Source of the DNA: an uncultured Bacteroidales bacterium
GTDB lineage: Bacteria > Bacteroidota > Bacteroidia > Bacteroidales > F082
Reading direction: 5' to 3'
Length of the DNA stretch: 49,012 nucleotides
Assembly (NCBI GenBank): GCA_947303625.1
Contig: CAMYYV010000008.1
Span: 1 to 49,012 of the forward strand
Under the pieces are notes generated by a model. The model was not told the origin of the DNA and did not search any database. It saw only the letters and a list, made by a program, of their open reading frames with translations. Numbering within the stretch: the stretch's first letter is position 1; each line of letters begins with the position of its first letter. Shown here piece after piece: positions 1 through 8,400 of this stretch. The translations under genes were made by a program, and so were the position numbers.

Positions 1-102
1 AAAAATCCATTTTAAAATCTGACAAAATACAATTGATTGATTTTGAATGATTTTTATTCTGATTTTTGATAGATTTCTTGCCGTTAGGCAATCCCATAAA
101 AA
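1..102. other. AT-rich intergenic stretch at window edge
   Basis: AT-rich sequence downstream of adk, which is read leftward. I see no clear hairpin terminator, ORF or RNA gene here. The neighbouring gene to the left lies outside the window. Confidence 0.5.
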
Positions 103-672
103 TCACAAAGCGTCAATGACCGTGCAGAGGTTCTCGAAGATCTCCGGGATGGCCCCCACGCCATTTACCGCGTGCAGGTTGTTCTTCTCTTCGTAGTAGT
201 CGAGCACGGGGCGCGTCTTGGCCTCATATTCCACGAAGCGGTGCTTGATGGAGTCGAGGTTGTCGTCGGCGCGACCGCTGGTCTTGCCACGTTCGAGCAT
301 GCGCTCGATGAGGAGCTCCTCGGGCACTTCGAGGCTCAGCACACCAGTCAGCGACATTTCGAATTTATCCATCATCTCGTCGAGGATCTCGGCTTGGGGT
401 ACCGTACGCGGATAGCCATCGAAGAGGAAGCCCGCCGAGTCCATGTTCTCGGAGAGTTTCTTCTCGATGATCTTGGCCACGATCTCGTCAGAGACGAGGT
501 TGCCTTGGTTGATGATTTCTTTCACTTGAAGTCCCAGCTCGCTCTCGGCGGCGATTTCCTCGCGCAGGATTTCGCCTGTGGAGATGTAGGTCAAGTTATA
601 TTTCTCGCGCAGGAACTGTGACTGCGTTCCCTTGCCTGCCCCGGGAGGGCCAAATAGGATGATGTTTAGCAT
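103..672 (-). CDS. adk: Adenylate kinase (short-LID form)
   Basis: Cytosolic enzyme converting ATP + AMP to two ADP, which sets the adenylate energy balance. The P-loop GPPGAGKGT is at residues 8-16, the NMP-binding DGYPRT near residue 85, and a short LID containing SGRADD near residue 130. At 189 residues it matches the short bacterial form that lacks the zinc-finger LID. The ATG start places the P-loop at the expected distance from the N-terminus. It lies downstream of hpt on the same strand, separated by a palindromic repeat, so the two purine genes may be co-transcribed. The 149-aa plus-strand ORF over it is a shadow. Confidence 0.97.
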   Translation of the reverse strand: MLNIILFGPPGAGKGTQSQFLREKYNLTYISTGEILREEIAAESELGLQVKEIINQGNLVSDEIVAKIIEKKLSENMDSAGFLFDGYPRTVPQAEILDEMMDKFEMSLTGVLSLEVPEELLIERMLERGKTSGRADDNLDSIKHRFVEYEAKTRPVLDYYEEKNNLHAVNGVGAIPEIFENLCTVIDAL

Positions 673-688
673 GATGTTTTGTTTTTGG

Positions 689-806
689 TTGGCTCTTGGC
701 CACTGGCTCCTGGCAGTTCCTTCCTCAGAGCCTCATTGCGGGCGCTGACCCGCAATCTCCTGAACATTGAGGACTGCCAGAGGCCAAAGGCTAGAAGCCA
801 AAGGCC
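689..806. repeat. Intergenic palindromic element, TGGC-word family, copy A1
   Basis: The left arm (689-717) repeats words such as TTGGC, TGGCC and CTGGC. The right arm (773-806) carries their reverse complements (GCCAGAGGCC, GCCAAAGGC). The centre holds its own hairpin, ATTGCGGG-CGCTGA-CCCGCAAT. The element starts 2 nt after the hpt stop codon and ends about 17 nt before the adk start. Similar copies are at 1456-1556, 29993-30102 and 35809-35909. Confidence 0.75.
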
Positions 807-808
807 GT

Positions 809-1345
809 TTATTCTATGATTTTATAAATATCTGGCAAATTTCTCCCTTGTTGGTCATAATCCAGTCCGTAACCCACGATGAACTCGTTGCCGATGTCCA
901 TTCCGATGTAGTCGACAGGGTAGGTGTATTGGAAGTTGTCGGGCTTGAAGAACAGCGTTGCGATGCGCACGTCGGCTGCTTTCAAGTCGCGGAGCTTCTG
1001 GGTGGTGTAGCGCAGGGTGTGACCCGTGTCGACGATGTCTTCCACGATGACCACATGGCGGTCGTTCAAGGGGTGGTCGAGGCCAATCAGCTCGCGGACG
1101 ACATTGGTGGTCTCCGTGCCGGCGTATGACGACAGCTTGACAAAACTGATCTCACAAGGGATGGTGAGCCGCTTGAACAGCTCGGAGGCGAACATGAAGG
1201 CGCCGTTGAGCACCACGAGAAACAGGGGTTTCATGCCCTCCATGTCGTGGTTGATCTGGTCGGCCACGGTTTGCACGCTGGCTTCGATTTTTTCTTGGGG
1301 AATATACAGTTCAAATTCCTTGTCTAAGACTTTTACTTTTTTCAT
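809..1345 (-). CDS. hpt: Hypoxanthine phosphoribosyltransferase
   Basis: Purine salvage enzyme joining hypoxanthine or guanine to PRPP, giving IMP or GMP. The PRPP-binding loop VVIVEDIVDTGHTL is at residues 98-111, and the base-binding C-terminal segment GMDIGNEFIVGYGLDY is present. The ORF track begins 26 codons earlier. I chose the ATG at 1345 (MKKVKVLDKE) because the upstream extension is atypical and a promoter-like CAAATATA (minus-strand TATATTTG) sits at 1390-1397, inside the longer ORF. The resulting 178 residues is the usual family size. It is divergent from purE and followed by adk. Confidence 0.95.
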   Translation of the reverse strand: MKKVKVLDKEFELYIPQEKIEASVQTVADQINHDMEGMKPLFLVVLNGAFMFASELFKRLTIPCEISFVKLSSYAGTETTNVVRELIGLDHPLNDRHVVIVEDIVDTGHTLRYTTQKLRDLKAADVRIATLFFKPDNFQYTYPVDYIGMDIGNEFIVGYGLDYDQQGRNLPDIYKIIE

Positions 1346-1389
1346 TTTCAAAGGATTAGGGTTTGTTTGTCCCAATTGGTAAGACGTTA

Positions 1390-1397
1390 CAAATATA
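1390..1397 (-). promoter_or_regulatory. Bacteroidetes -7 box (TATATTTG) for hpt
   Basis: The minus strand reads TATATTTG, matching the TAnnTTTG consensus. A TTGACC-like -33 element lies about 18 nt further upstream. The box is about 45 nt from the hpt ATG and supports the shorter start. Confidence 0.55.
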
Positions 1398-1437
1398 CAA
1401 AATGCTTCTATTGGGTCAATCATAGCTGAAAAAAAAC

Positions 1438-1445
1438 TAATTTTG
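1438..1445 (+). promoter_or_regulatory. Candidate -7 box (TAATTTTG) for purE
   Basis: TAATTTTG matches TAnnTTTG on the plus strand, with a TTGGG about 23 nt upstream. If it is used, the purE leader is about 130 nt long and contains the whole palindromic element A2. Confidence 0.4.
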
Positions 1446-1455
1446 CGTCGAAACT

Positions 1456-1556
1456 ATGGCCTCTGGCTAATGGCCCATGGCCCGCTACACCCAAAGGTTA
1501 CGATCTCACCCCTTGGGTGGGGCGAGCCATAGGCTATAGGCCATAAGCCATCGGCC
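1456..1556. repeat. Intergenic palindromic element, TGGC-word family, copy A2
   Basis: The left arm 1456-1486 (ATGGCC, TGGCTAATGGCC words) faces the right arm 1521-1556 (GCCATAGGC, GGCCATAAGCC). An inner hairpin CACCCAA...TTGGGTG lies in between. It sits in the divergent hpt/purE gap, about 30 nt before the purE ATG. Confidence 0.75.
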
Positions 1557-1585
1557 GATTGAACAACTGCCAACTGATAATAGAT

Positions 1586-2092
1586 ATGACACCAATAGTA
1601 AGCATTATCATGGGAAGCACTTCCGACCTTCCCGTTCTTGAAAAAGCCGCACAGTTCTTCGACGAGATGGAGATCCCTTTTGAGATGAATGCCCTCAGTG
1701 CGCATCGTACCCCGCAGGCGGTGGAACAATTTGCCCGCGAGGCCCAAGGCCGCGGCATCAAGGTCATCATCGCGGCCGCTGGCATGGCCGCTGCCCTGCC
1801 TGGCGTGATCGCCGCCAACACCACGCTGCCCGTCATCGGCGTGCCGGTGAAAGGTATGCTCGACGGCCTCGATGCCATGCTGAGCATCATCCAGATGCCT
1901 CCTGGCATCCCTGTCGCCACGGTGGGCGTCAACGGCGCTCTTAACGCCGCCATCCTCGCCGCCGAGATGCTGGCTCTCAGCGATGCGGAAATAGCCGCCA
2001 AGGTCGCTAATTATAAGGCTGATTTGAAGAAAAAGATCACCAAGGCTAACGCCGAGCTGGCACAGGTGCAGTACAAGTTCAAAACGAATTGA
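1586..2092 (+). CDS. purE: N5-carboxyaminoimidazole ribonucleotide mutase (class I PurE)
   Basis: De novo purine synthesis: rearranges N5-CAIR to CAIR. The signatures are GSTSD (residues 10-14), the active-site SAHRTP (His40), and the GMAAALPG loop followed by MPPGIPVATV. At 168 residues it is typical of class I. The ATG at 1586 is preferred over the ORF-track start, since the nine extra residues precede the buried first strand (IVSIIMGS). It is the only de novo purine gene visible here; hpt and adk next to it are salvage and energy-balance genes. A palindromic element lies in its leader and a hairpin follows its stop. Confidence 0.96.
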   Translation: MTPIVSIIMGSTSDLPVLEKAAQFFDEMEIPFEMNALSAHRTPQAVEQFAREAQGRGIKVIIAAAGMAAALPGVIAANTTLPVIGVPVKGMLDGLDAMLSIIQMPPGIPVATVGVNGALNAAILAAEMLALSDAEIAAKVANYKADLKKKITKANAELAQVQYKFKTN

Positions 2093-2107
2093 TTTGGTTG
2101 AAAAAAA

Positions 2108-2135
2108 GTAGAGACGTTGCCCGCAACGTCTCTAC
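2108..2135. terminator. Perfect 13-bp hairpin between convergent purE and T9SS gene
   Basis: GTAGAGACGTTGC and GCAACGTCTCTAC form a perfect stem with a 2-nt nominal loop. An A-run on the left would give a U-tract for minus-strand transcripts. It lies between convergent stops. The AGAGACGTTGC word resembles dispersed short palindromes I have seen in other bacterial genomes, so it may be a repeat doing terminator duty. Confidence 0.55.
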
Positions 2136-2177
2136 CAAACCAACTAAAACCAAATCATTATGAAAAAAGCACTTACT

Positions 2178-3707
2178 CTATTCTTTTAGGAGCTTTTCAT
2201 GATAGCGCGAACCGTCTTTCATGGTGACGCGCAGCATGTACACCCCGGAGGTCATCGTGCTTAGGTCGATGCTTTCCAGGCCGTTTGGTTTGGTGCCGAC
2301 CAGGCGGCCTGCAAGGTCGTAGAGTTCAACGCTCTCGGGCTCGGCGCCGTCATCGAAGCGGAGGGTGAGGTGGTCGTTCACGGGGTTGGGATATATAGTG
2401 AATGGACGTTCAATTCCTGGTGTCTCTTGTGTGTTGTCGTAGCTGTCGTGGATGATATAGAGGTAGAGCCTGTCCGCAGCATTGCGCAGCGAGATGAATC
2501 CCGCGGCGATGTCGCCGTTCTGCAGCACTCTGAGGCAATGTCCGAATCCCATGTTGCTTTGGTCGCCAGGCAGGTTGATGTTCCACTCGACATTGAGGTC
2601 TCCGTCCAACCGAGCCACCGACATCACTTCGTTGTAGAAGCTGGTAGGATAAGATTGATAGGCATGGTAGATCGTGTTTTCGTCCACTACCTTGGTGATG
2701 ATGGGAGTCCCGTATCCTTTGTTTGAGGTTGGCTCAACTCGATTGATGGCCAAAAGGTTGTGGTCCCTGTCGTATTTTGCGATGGAGGAGGCATAGTTGT
2801 TGCTTCCATAACACACCTGTGCGGCAAAAAGATAGGTCTCGTTTTGCGGGTTGTCTTCGAAAGAGGTGATGTGCTCCATGCCAGCCCAATCGTAGTATTG
2901 CACTTCGCCAAGGTTGGCGTAAACCAGGGTGTCGATGAGGTCGAGCTTGGAGTCGAAGATGTAGGCGAACAAAGGCCAAGGATGCTCGTCATCCTCTCCG
3001 ATATAACCGCCCATTTTGTAATACTGGAGCGGGGATACGTCATAGACGTCGAAATACTCATACATCAAGGCGGTGTCGCTGGGGTGCATGTTCGACCAAT
3101 TGGGAGGCAGTATCCTGTCGGTCTCTTTATGGTAGATGATGCTGCCGTCAAGGCCGACGCGTATCAGATGGAACACGGCGGAAGTGGCCCAATAGTCTAT
3201 CATTTCGATGTCTGTCCAGAAGGTGATGATGAAGTCACCATGCGGGTCGAGGATCACGTCTTCCAAAGCCCATGGGTTTTCTTCATAGGTGACGCCGACA
3301 AAAACGGGTGCCAGAATTTCTTCAGTGATGTTGAGTTCGGCGTCCATGAATGTCATCCTGAAACTGAGGATGCTGTCTGCTTCGTCCCAGATGTAGCTGG
3401 GGATGACGAAGACGTCGGGCAGCGTCGGGTGGGCCAATACCTGCCAGCCGTAGGGGAGGGTCACCGAATCGAGCAGCTCACCCTCGGGCGTGACCTTGCA
3501 AATGAAGTAATGGTCCAGCGTGTAACTTCCCATATTCGTGCTGTAGGTCCCTACGATCAGCGACCCGTCGGAGCATTCTTCAATGTCGCAGTTCCAAAAC
3601 TCCTTGTCGCATTGCAGCATGAACTCTCCGACGATTTCCTGCCCGTAGCTCGTGAGGCAGGTGGCCATCAGCAGGCCAGTGATGAGGGTGTAGATTTTCG
3701 TTTTCAT
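2178..3707 (-). CDS. Secreted protein with T9SS type A sorting domain
   Basis: The 509-residue precursor has a signal peptide (MKTKIYTLITGLLMATCLTSYGQ) and a C-terminal sorting domain of about 72 residues. That domain begins IYPNPVNDH near residue 438 and ends with SGVYMLRV and a basic tail, as in T9SS type A cargo. Between them is a region rich in Trp, Tyr and Asp with repeated YDRDHNLL / DGDLNVEW-type strands, suggesting a beta-propeller or similar all-beta fold. I recognise no catalytic motif. It is predicted to be exported and attached to the surface or released. It is preceded by a long AT-rich leader with a TATATTTG box. Confidence 0.8.
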   Translation of the reverse strand: MKTKIYTLITGLLMATCLTSYGQEIVGEFMLQCDKEFWNCDIEECSDGSLIVGTYSTNMGSYTLDHYFICKVTPEGELLDSVTLPYGWQVLAHPTLPDVFVIPSYIWDEADSILSFRMTFMDAELNITEEILAPVFVGVTYEENPWALEDVILDPHGDFIITFWTDIEMIDYWATSAVFHLIRVGLDGSIIYHKETDRILPPNWSNMHPSDTALMYEYFDVYDVSPLQYYKMGGYIGEDDEHPWPLFAYIFDSKLDLIDTLVYANLGEVQYYDWAGMEHITSFEDNPQNETYLFAAQVCYGSNNYASSIAKYDRDHNLLAINRVEPTSNKGYGTPIITKVVDENTIYHAYQSYPTSFYNEVMSVARLDGDLNVEWNINLPGDQSNMGFGHCLRVLQNGDIAAGFISLRNAADRLYLYIIHDSYDNTQETPGIERPFTIYPNPVNDHLTLRFDDGAEPESVELYDLAGRLVGTKPNGLESIDLSTMTSGVYMLRVTMKDGSRYHEKLLKE

Positions 3708-3846
3708 GTCAGTGTTTTTTTTGAGGGTGAATGATTCGGTTAAATGTGTTTCATGTTGTCAGTTTTTCGGCCTGATCTCCGAGTATGTGATTCTGTTTCA
3801 AGTTTAAAAATTCCGTTTAAAACCTTGTTTTGTTTATTTCGTACTG

Positions 3847-3854
3847 CAAATATA
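3847..3854 (-). promoter_or_regulatory. Bacteroidetes -7 box (TATATTTG) for T9SS gene 2178-3707
   Basis: Minus-strand TATATTTG with a TTGACA about 20 nt upstream on the same strand. This is a good match to the TTTG/TAnnTTTG pattern. The leader would be about 140 nt. Confidence 0.55.
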
Positions 3855-3950
3855 CAACCTCAGAAAAATTTGTCAAGCATTTTTTTCAATTATTTTTCGT
3901 CACAAGGCCTAAGCTTTTGTGTTTCAACAAGAAAAAAATGCATGATTTTT

Positions 3951-3999
3951 GAAAATATTCGTTTTAAGCGGAAATAATACGCTTAAAACGAATATTTTC
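3951..3999. terminator. Perfect 20-bp inverted repeat after the M16 peptidase gene
   Basis: GAAAATATTCGTTTTAAGCG (3951-3970) and its exact reverse complement (3980-3999) are separated by 9 nt. The repeat lies 17 nt beyond the M16 stop. There is no clear U-tract on either side, so a terminator role is uncertain. It could be an operator or a repeat. Confidence 0.45.
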
Positions 4000-4016
4000 T
4001 GCTTTAAAAAAATCTT

Positions 4017-5258
4017 CTATTCCTCGATTCCTTCAAAGACAATCTGGCTCAGTTGCCCCTTGTCGAACACCTGATTGGCCACTTCAAGGATGTCCTTGGC
4101 TGTCACCGCTTCCACGTTGCGGATGATGTCGTCCATGTATTCGATGGGCTCGCCCATAAGGAGCGATCGCGTCGCGCTCAGCAGCTCGTTCATGCCGCTC
4201 TCGTAGCTCAAGGCGACCTGCCCGATAAGTTGCTGCTTGGCGTGGTGCAGCTGCAGGGTGCCTAACTCTTGCGTGCAGAGCTTATCCAACTCCTTGTGAA
4301 CCAACTCGATGGCGCGTCCCAACGAGTCGGGGTCGACACCCATGTAGACGTTAATGAGACCCACGTCGCTGTAGGCGGTGTATTGCGACTCGATACTATA
4401 GGCAAAGCCGTATTTCTCGCGGATGTTCAAGCCGAGGCGCGAACTCATGGCGGGACCGCCGAGCACGTTGTTGAGCATCACGATGGGCATCCTCAAGGGG
4501 CTGCTGAACTCGGGCGCCAAGCCGCCTATGATGCAGTGGCTCAGATGGTTGTTGCGCTTGTCGCAACGACTTTCAGGCTGGTAGCCGTTGAAGGCTTCAC
4601 GCTTTTTATTAATAAGGTGTGCCGGTTGGCTCCCGAAATGGGTCATGGCCATCTTCTCGAACTCCTTGAAGCTGATGTCACCGATTGTGGCTAAAACCAT
4701 TTGGTCGGTGCTGTAGTTGTGCGCCATGAAGTTAAGGATGTCGTCGCGATGGAACCCCTTTACCAACTCGGTGGTGCCCAGAATATTGCGCGACAGCGGA
4801 TGCCCTTTGAAGACCATCTCCTCGAAGAGGTCGTAGATCTCGTCGGAGGGTGAGTCTAAATAGGAGTTGATTTCATCCAAGATGACTTCCTTCTCCTTGG
4901 TCAGCTCGTTTTCGGGGAAGACAGAGTGGAAGGCAATATCGGCGAAGAGGTCGAGGCTACGCTTGTAGTGCTGCTTGAGGAAGGTGGCCTGGATGCAGGT
5001 CTCCTCCTTGGTGGTGAAGGCGTTGAGGTCGCCGCCCACGTTGTCGAGGCAGCTCAAGATATGGTAGGCCTTGCGGTTTTGCGTGCCTTTGAAGATGGTG
5101 TGCTCCACGAAGTGGGCGAGGCCGTTCTCGTGGGCCTGCTCGTCGCGTGTGCCGGTCTCTACCATTAGCACAAGATGGGCAATCTCGCCTGCTTTCTCTT
5201 TGTGTATCAGCCTAATGCCGTTAGGGAGTGTGGCTTCTGTGTATTTGTGTTCCAACAT
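4017..5258 (-). CDS. M16 family zinc peptidase (insulinase/MPP-beta-like)
   Basis: A 413-residue single-unit M16 metallopeptidase. The inverted zinc motif HFVEH is at residues 49-53, with the third ligand Glu129 in EVILDEI, exactly 76 residues after His53, as the family requires. The C-terminal half carries the usual RPLPY-like counterpart region (REKYGFAYSIES). The ATG at 5258 (MLEHKYTEATLPNG) is preferred over the start seven codons upstream because it begins at the first conserved strand. No signal peptide is evident, so it is probably cytosolic or periplasm-associated. A TATCTTTG box lies 20-25 nt before the start. It is divergent from the S8 protease. Confidence 0.93.
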   Translation of the reverse strand: MLEHKYTEATLPNGIRLIHKEKAGEIAHLVLMVETGTRDEQAHENGLAHFVEHTIFKGTQNRKAYHILSCLDNVGGDLNAFTTKEETCIQATFLKQHYKRSLDLFADIAFHSVFPENELTKEKEVILDEINSYLDSPSDEIYDLFEEMVFKGHPLSRNILGTTELVKGFHRDDILNFMAHNYSTDQMVLATIGDISFKEFEKMAMTHFGSQPAHLINKKREAFNGYQPESRCDKRNNHLSHCIIGGLAPEFSSPLRMPIVMLNNVLGGPAMSSRLGLNIREKYGFAYSIESQYTAYSDVGLINVYMGVDPDSLGRAIELVHKELDKLCTQELGTLQLHHAKQQLIGQVALSYESGMNELLSATRSLLMGEPIEYMDDIIRNVEAVTAKDILEVANQVFDKGQLSQIVFEGIEE

Positions 5259-5276
5259 GGGGCAAAAATCGGGCTG

Positions 5277-5284
5277 CAAAGATA
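5277..5284 (-). promoter_or_regulatory. Candidate -7 box (TATCTTTG) for M16 peptidase
   Basis: The plus strand reads CAAAGATA, so the minus strand reads TATCTTTG, a TAnnTTTG match just upstream of the chosen ATG. The -33 element is not clear. Confidence 0.5.
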
Positions 5285-5359
5285 CGACAAAAGGAAAACA
5301 TTCTTACATTTGCACCTTTAAAATAAGTAAGTGTTCAGAAATAGACTACAATACCTTTT

Positions 5360-5428
5360 GACTTCGGGACTTCGGGACTTCGAGACAAACCAATGTCCCG
5401 TAGTCTCGTGTCTCGCAGTCCCATAGTC
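5360..5428. repeat. Intergenic palindromic element, GGGACT/GAGAC-word family, copy B1
   Basis: The left arm repeats GGGACTTC words and ends CGAGAC (5360-5386). The right arm (5395-5428) carries the complements GTCCCGTAGTCTCG and GCAGTCCC. It lies in the divergent gap, about 57 nt upstream of the S8 protease ATG. Related copies are at 32903-32934 and 46587-46659. Confidence 0.7.
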
Positions 5429-5484
5429 TTATGTCCAATATGTAAACTAAATATGCTCATCTACTTAAAAACAAACACAATTCA

Positions 5485-8400
5485 ATGAAAAGACTGCTAT
5501 TCCTTTTCCTGACAATGTTGTTGTGTGTGAGTGGCTTCGCCCAAGATGTCATCGACCCGCTGTTGCGCGAGGAGATGGCTCGCCGCAACGACGAAGAGAA
5601 AATCTCTGTTTTCGTCATCATGAAGGCGCAATACGACCGCGTCCAAATCAACCGTCGTGCCTCGTGGTTCACCACCCGCGCCGAACGTCGCGAGTTTGTG
5701 GTCAACGAGCTGAAGGAGTTCGCCAATGCCACGCAATACGACTTGCGTCATTCGCTTGCCGAAATGGAACGTAACGGCATGGTCACCGAGCCACGCATCC
5801 TCTGGATGGCCAACGCCCTTGGCTTCTCGGCCAACAAGGCGGCCATCAACGACTTGGCACTCCGCAACGACATCTTGATTATCGGTTACAACATAGAGCG
5901 CAATTGGATTCCCGAGGACGAGGCACCGCGTCCCGCTTCGGCCACGCGTGAGATCACACCGAATGTCCTGCAGGTCAATGCCGACGACGTGTGGGCCTTG
6001 GGCTACACGGGCGAAGGTGTCGTGGTGGCCGTCATCGACACGGGCGTCAACTACAACCACCTCGACCTGGCCGACCACCTCTGGGATGGTGGCAGTGAGT
6101 TCCCGCACCATGGTTACGACGTATACAACGGCGATAACGACCCCATGGACGACCACGGCCATGGCTCGCACTGCTCGGGCACGGTGTGTGGCGACGGCAC
6201 GGCAGGCTCGCAAACGGGTATGGCCCCCAACGCCACGCTGATGTGCGTCAAGTGTCTGAACGCCAATGGCGGTGGCGGTGCCGAACCCATCTCGGCAGGC
6301 ATCCAATGGGCCGTGGAGCATGGCTGCGATATGTTCAGCATGTCATTAGGCATCGCCAATTCAACCATCGCCGAACGCACGCTGTTGCGCAACACCTGCG
6401 TGGCTGCCTTGGACGCCGGCGTCGTGGCTGCCATCGCTGCTGGCAACGAGGGCAACCAGACATGGCAGGCTCCCATCCCCAACAACGTACGTGTACCGGG
6501 CAGCTGTCCCCCGCCTTATATGGACGAGGTGCAGGCCGCCAACCCCGGTGACCTGAGCTGCTCCATCTGCATCGGCGCCGTCAATTACAACGACCAGGCA
6601 GCCAACTTCACCTCGCGTGGCCCTGTCACTTGGACCAACACCGAGTTTGGCGACTATCCCTACGACCCGGGCATCGGCCTCATCCGCCCCGATGTGTGCG
6701 CCCCTGGCGTCGACATCAAGTCGCTGAACTACGCCACCAACAACGGTTATACTGAGATGAGCGGCACCTCGATGGCCACGCCTTGCGCTGCCGGCTGCAT
6801 CGCCCTCATGTTGAGCAAGAACATCAACCTGGAGCCTTCCGAGGTGTGCCGCATCCTTGAGGAAACCGCCGTCCCGCTGGCCCAAGGCAAAAGCAATACG
6901 GTCGGCTTCGGACGCATTGATGTGTATGCCGCAGTCGAGGCCATCCAGTTGGGTGCTATCAAATACAACAGCTACGCCATCAATGATCCCTTGGGCAACA
7001 ACAACCACAAGCTCAACCCTGGCGAGTCGGTTACGATGGACCTCACTTTGGACAACGTCACAGAGGAACCTGTGAGCAATGTCACCGTTGAACTGTCGAC
7101 CGATGACACCCATGTCACCATCACCGACAACACGGTCAACTTCCCCAACTTTGCCGCCAACCAGACCCTTACCGTCACCGATGCCTTTGCCTTCACAGTG
7201 GATGACCAAGTGGTCGCCAACAACAGGATTCGCTTCAACATCGCGATCTCCGTCAACGGCGAGGTGACGGGCAACTTCAACATCAACGTCGATGTCTATG
7301 ACTATCTCCTGCAATATGGCACCACCGTTGTCTTGAACGACAATAACGCCAACGGCCTCCTCAATCCGGGCGAGACCGCCGACTTGCGTATCATGATCGA
7401 TAATGCGGGCAACGAACTGGCCCAGACGGTGATGGGCACGCTGTCGACGGATTACGGGTTGATCACACTCAACGAGACGGAGAAGCCTTTCGGCACCGTC
7501 GGCGCCGGCTTGATGGTCTACGCTGATTATAATGTCATCCTCGATGCTGCCGCGCCGACTGATTTTGTGATCCCCTTCACCCTCGACCTCGTGGATGCCT
7601 TTGGTCGCCACACCGTTTTGGACTTCAACTACAGGAATGCCTGCAACGTCATCTTCTCGCTCCACGACTCGTATGGCGACGGATGGCAGGGCAACTACCT
7701 CACCGTGGCCTATTCCGACGGTACGCCCACCGAACAGATGGAAGTGACGAGTGGCAGCTCCGCTACATACACCCGTGAGCTGGCATCGGGCTCCACCATC
7801 TCGTTGACATGGCACAATGGTCAGTGGACGCAGGAGTGCAGCTTCGAGATTACCTACGAGGATGGCACGGTCATCTATCAGAACGCAGGCGGTTTCAGCG
7901 GCACGCAGACTTTCACCATTAGCTGTAGCGGTGGAAGCGGCGCACCTGAGTTCTGCGACCCAGTACGTAACCTGACTTACGAGCAGGATGGACTGGATGT
8001 CATCCTTGCGTGGGAAGCTCCTGAAACCGGTACTCCCACTGGGTATGAGGTCTATCGCGAAACGGAGCTACTCGCCACCACTATTGATTTGACCTATACC
8101 GACGCCGATATGCCTGAAGGCCTTTACAACTACTGTGTCTATGCCGTCTATGACGACTGCCAGAGCGAGTATGTATGCCTCGAAGCGGAGGTATCGATGT
8201 GCGGTCCTGTGCAGAACCTGCAATATGCAATCAATATTGATAAGGCTGAGGCCGACCTGAGTGTCATCCTCACTTGGGAAGCCCCCGAAGACCCGACGGG
8301 ACTGATCGAATACGAGGTCTATATGGATGACGCGCTGATGGGCAGCACCACCGAGCTGAGCTATGTCTTGACCGTTGCCGTAGGCATCCACGACGTCTAC

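Larger units (their letters stand above)
3708..4016. other. AT-rich intergenic region with promoter and long palindrome
   Basis: About 309 nt without a supported gene. It holds the predicted promoter of the leftward T9SS gene at 3847-3854 and a perfect 20-bp inverted repeat at 3951-3999 just past the M16 peptidase stop. The 77-aa ORF here has no family likeness and is probably spurious. Confidence 0.6.

Noticed and set aside
2760-3734. 324-aa plus-strand ORF
   Set aside because: Shadow of the T9SS gene 2178-3707, which has a signal peptide and a sorting domain.
3744-3977. 77-aa plus-strand ORF in the 3.7-4.0 kb gap
   Set aside because: Low-complexity Phe/Ser/Lys composition, no ribosome-start context or family likeness, and it runs through the predicted promoter and into the palindrome.
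6361-7815. 484-aa minus-strand ORF
   Set aside because: Antisense shadow of the S8 protease gene, with the same codon-bias explanation.
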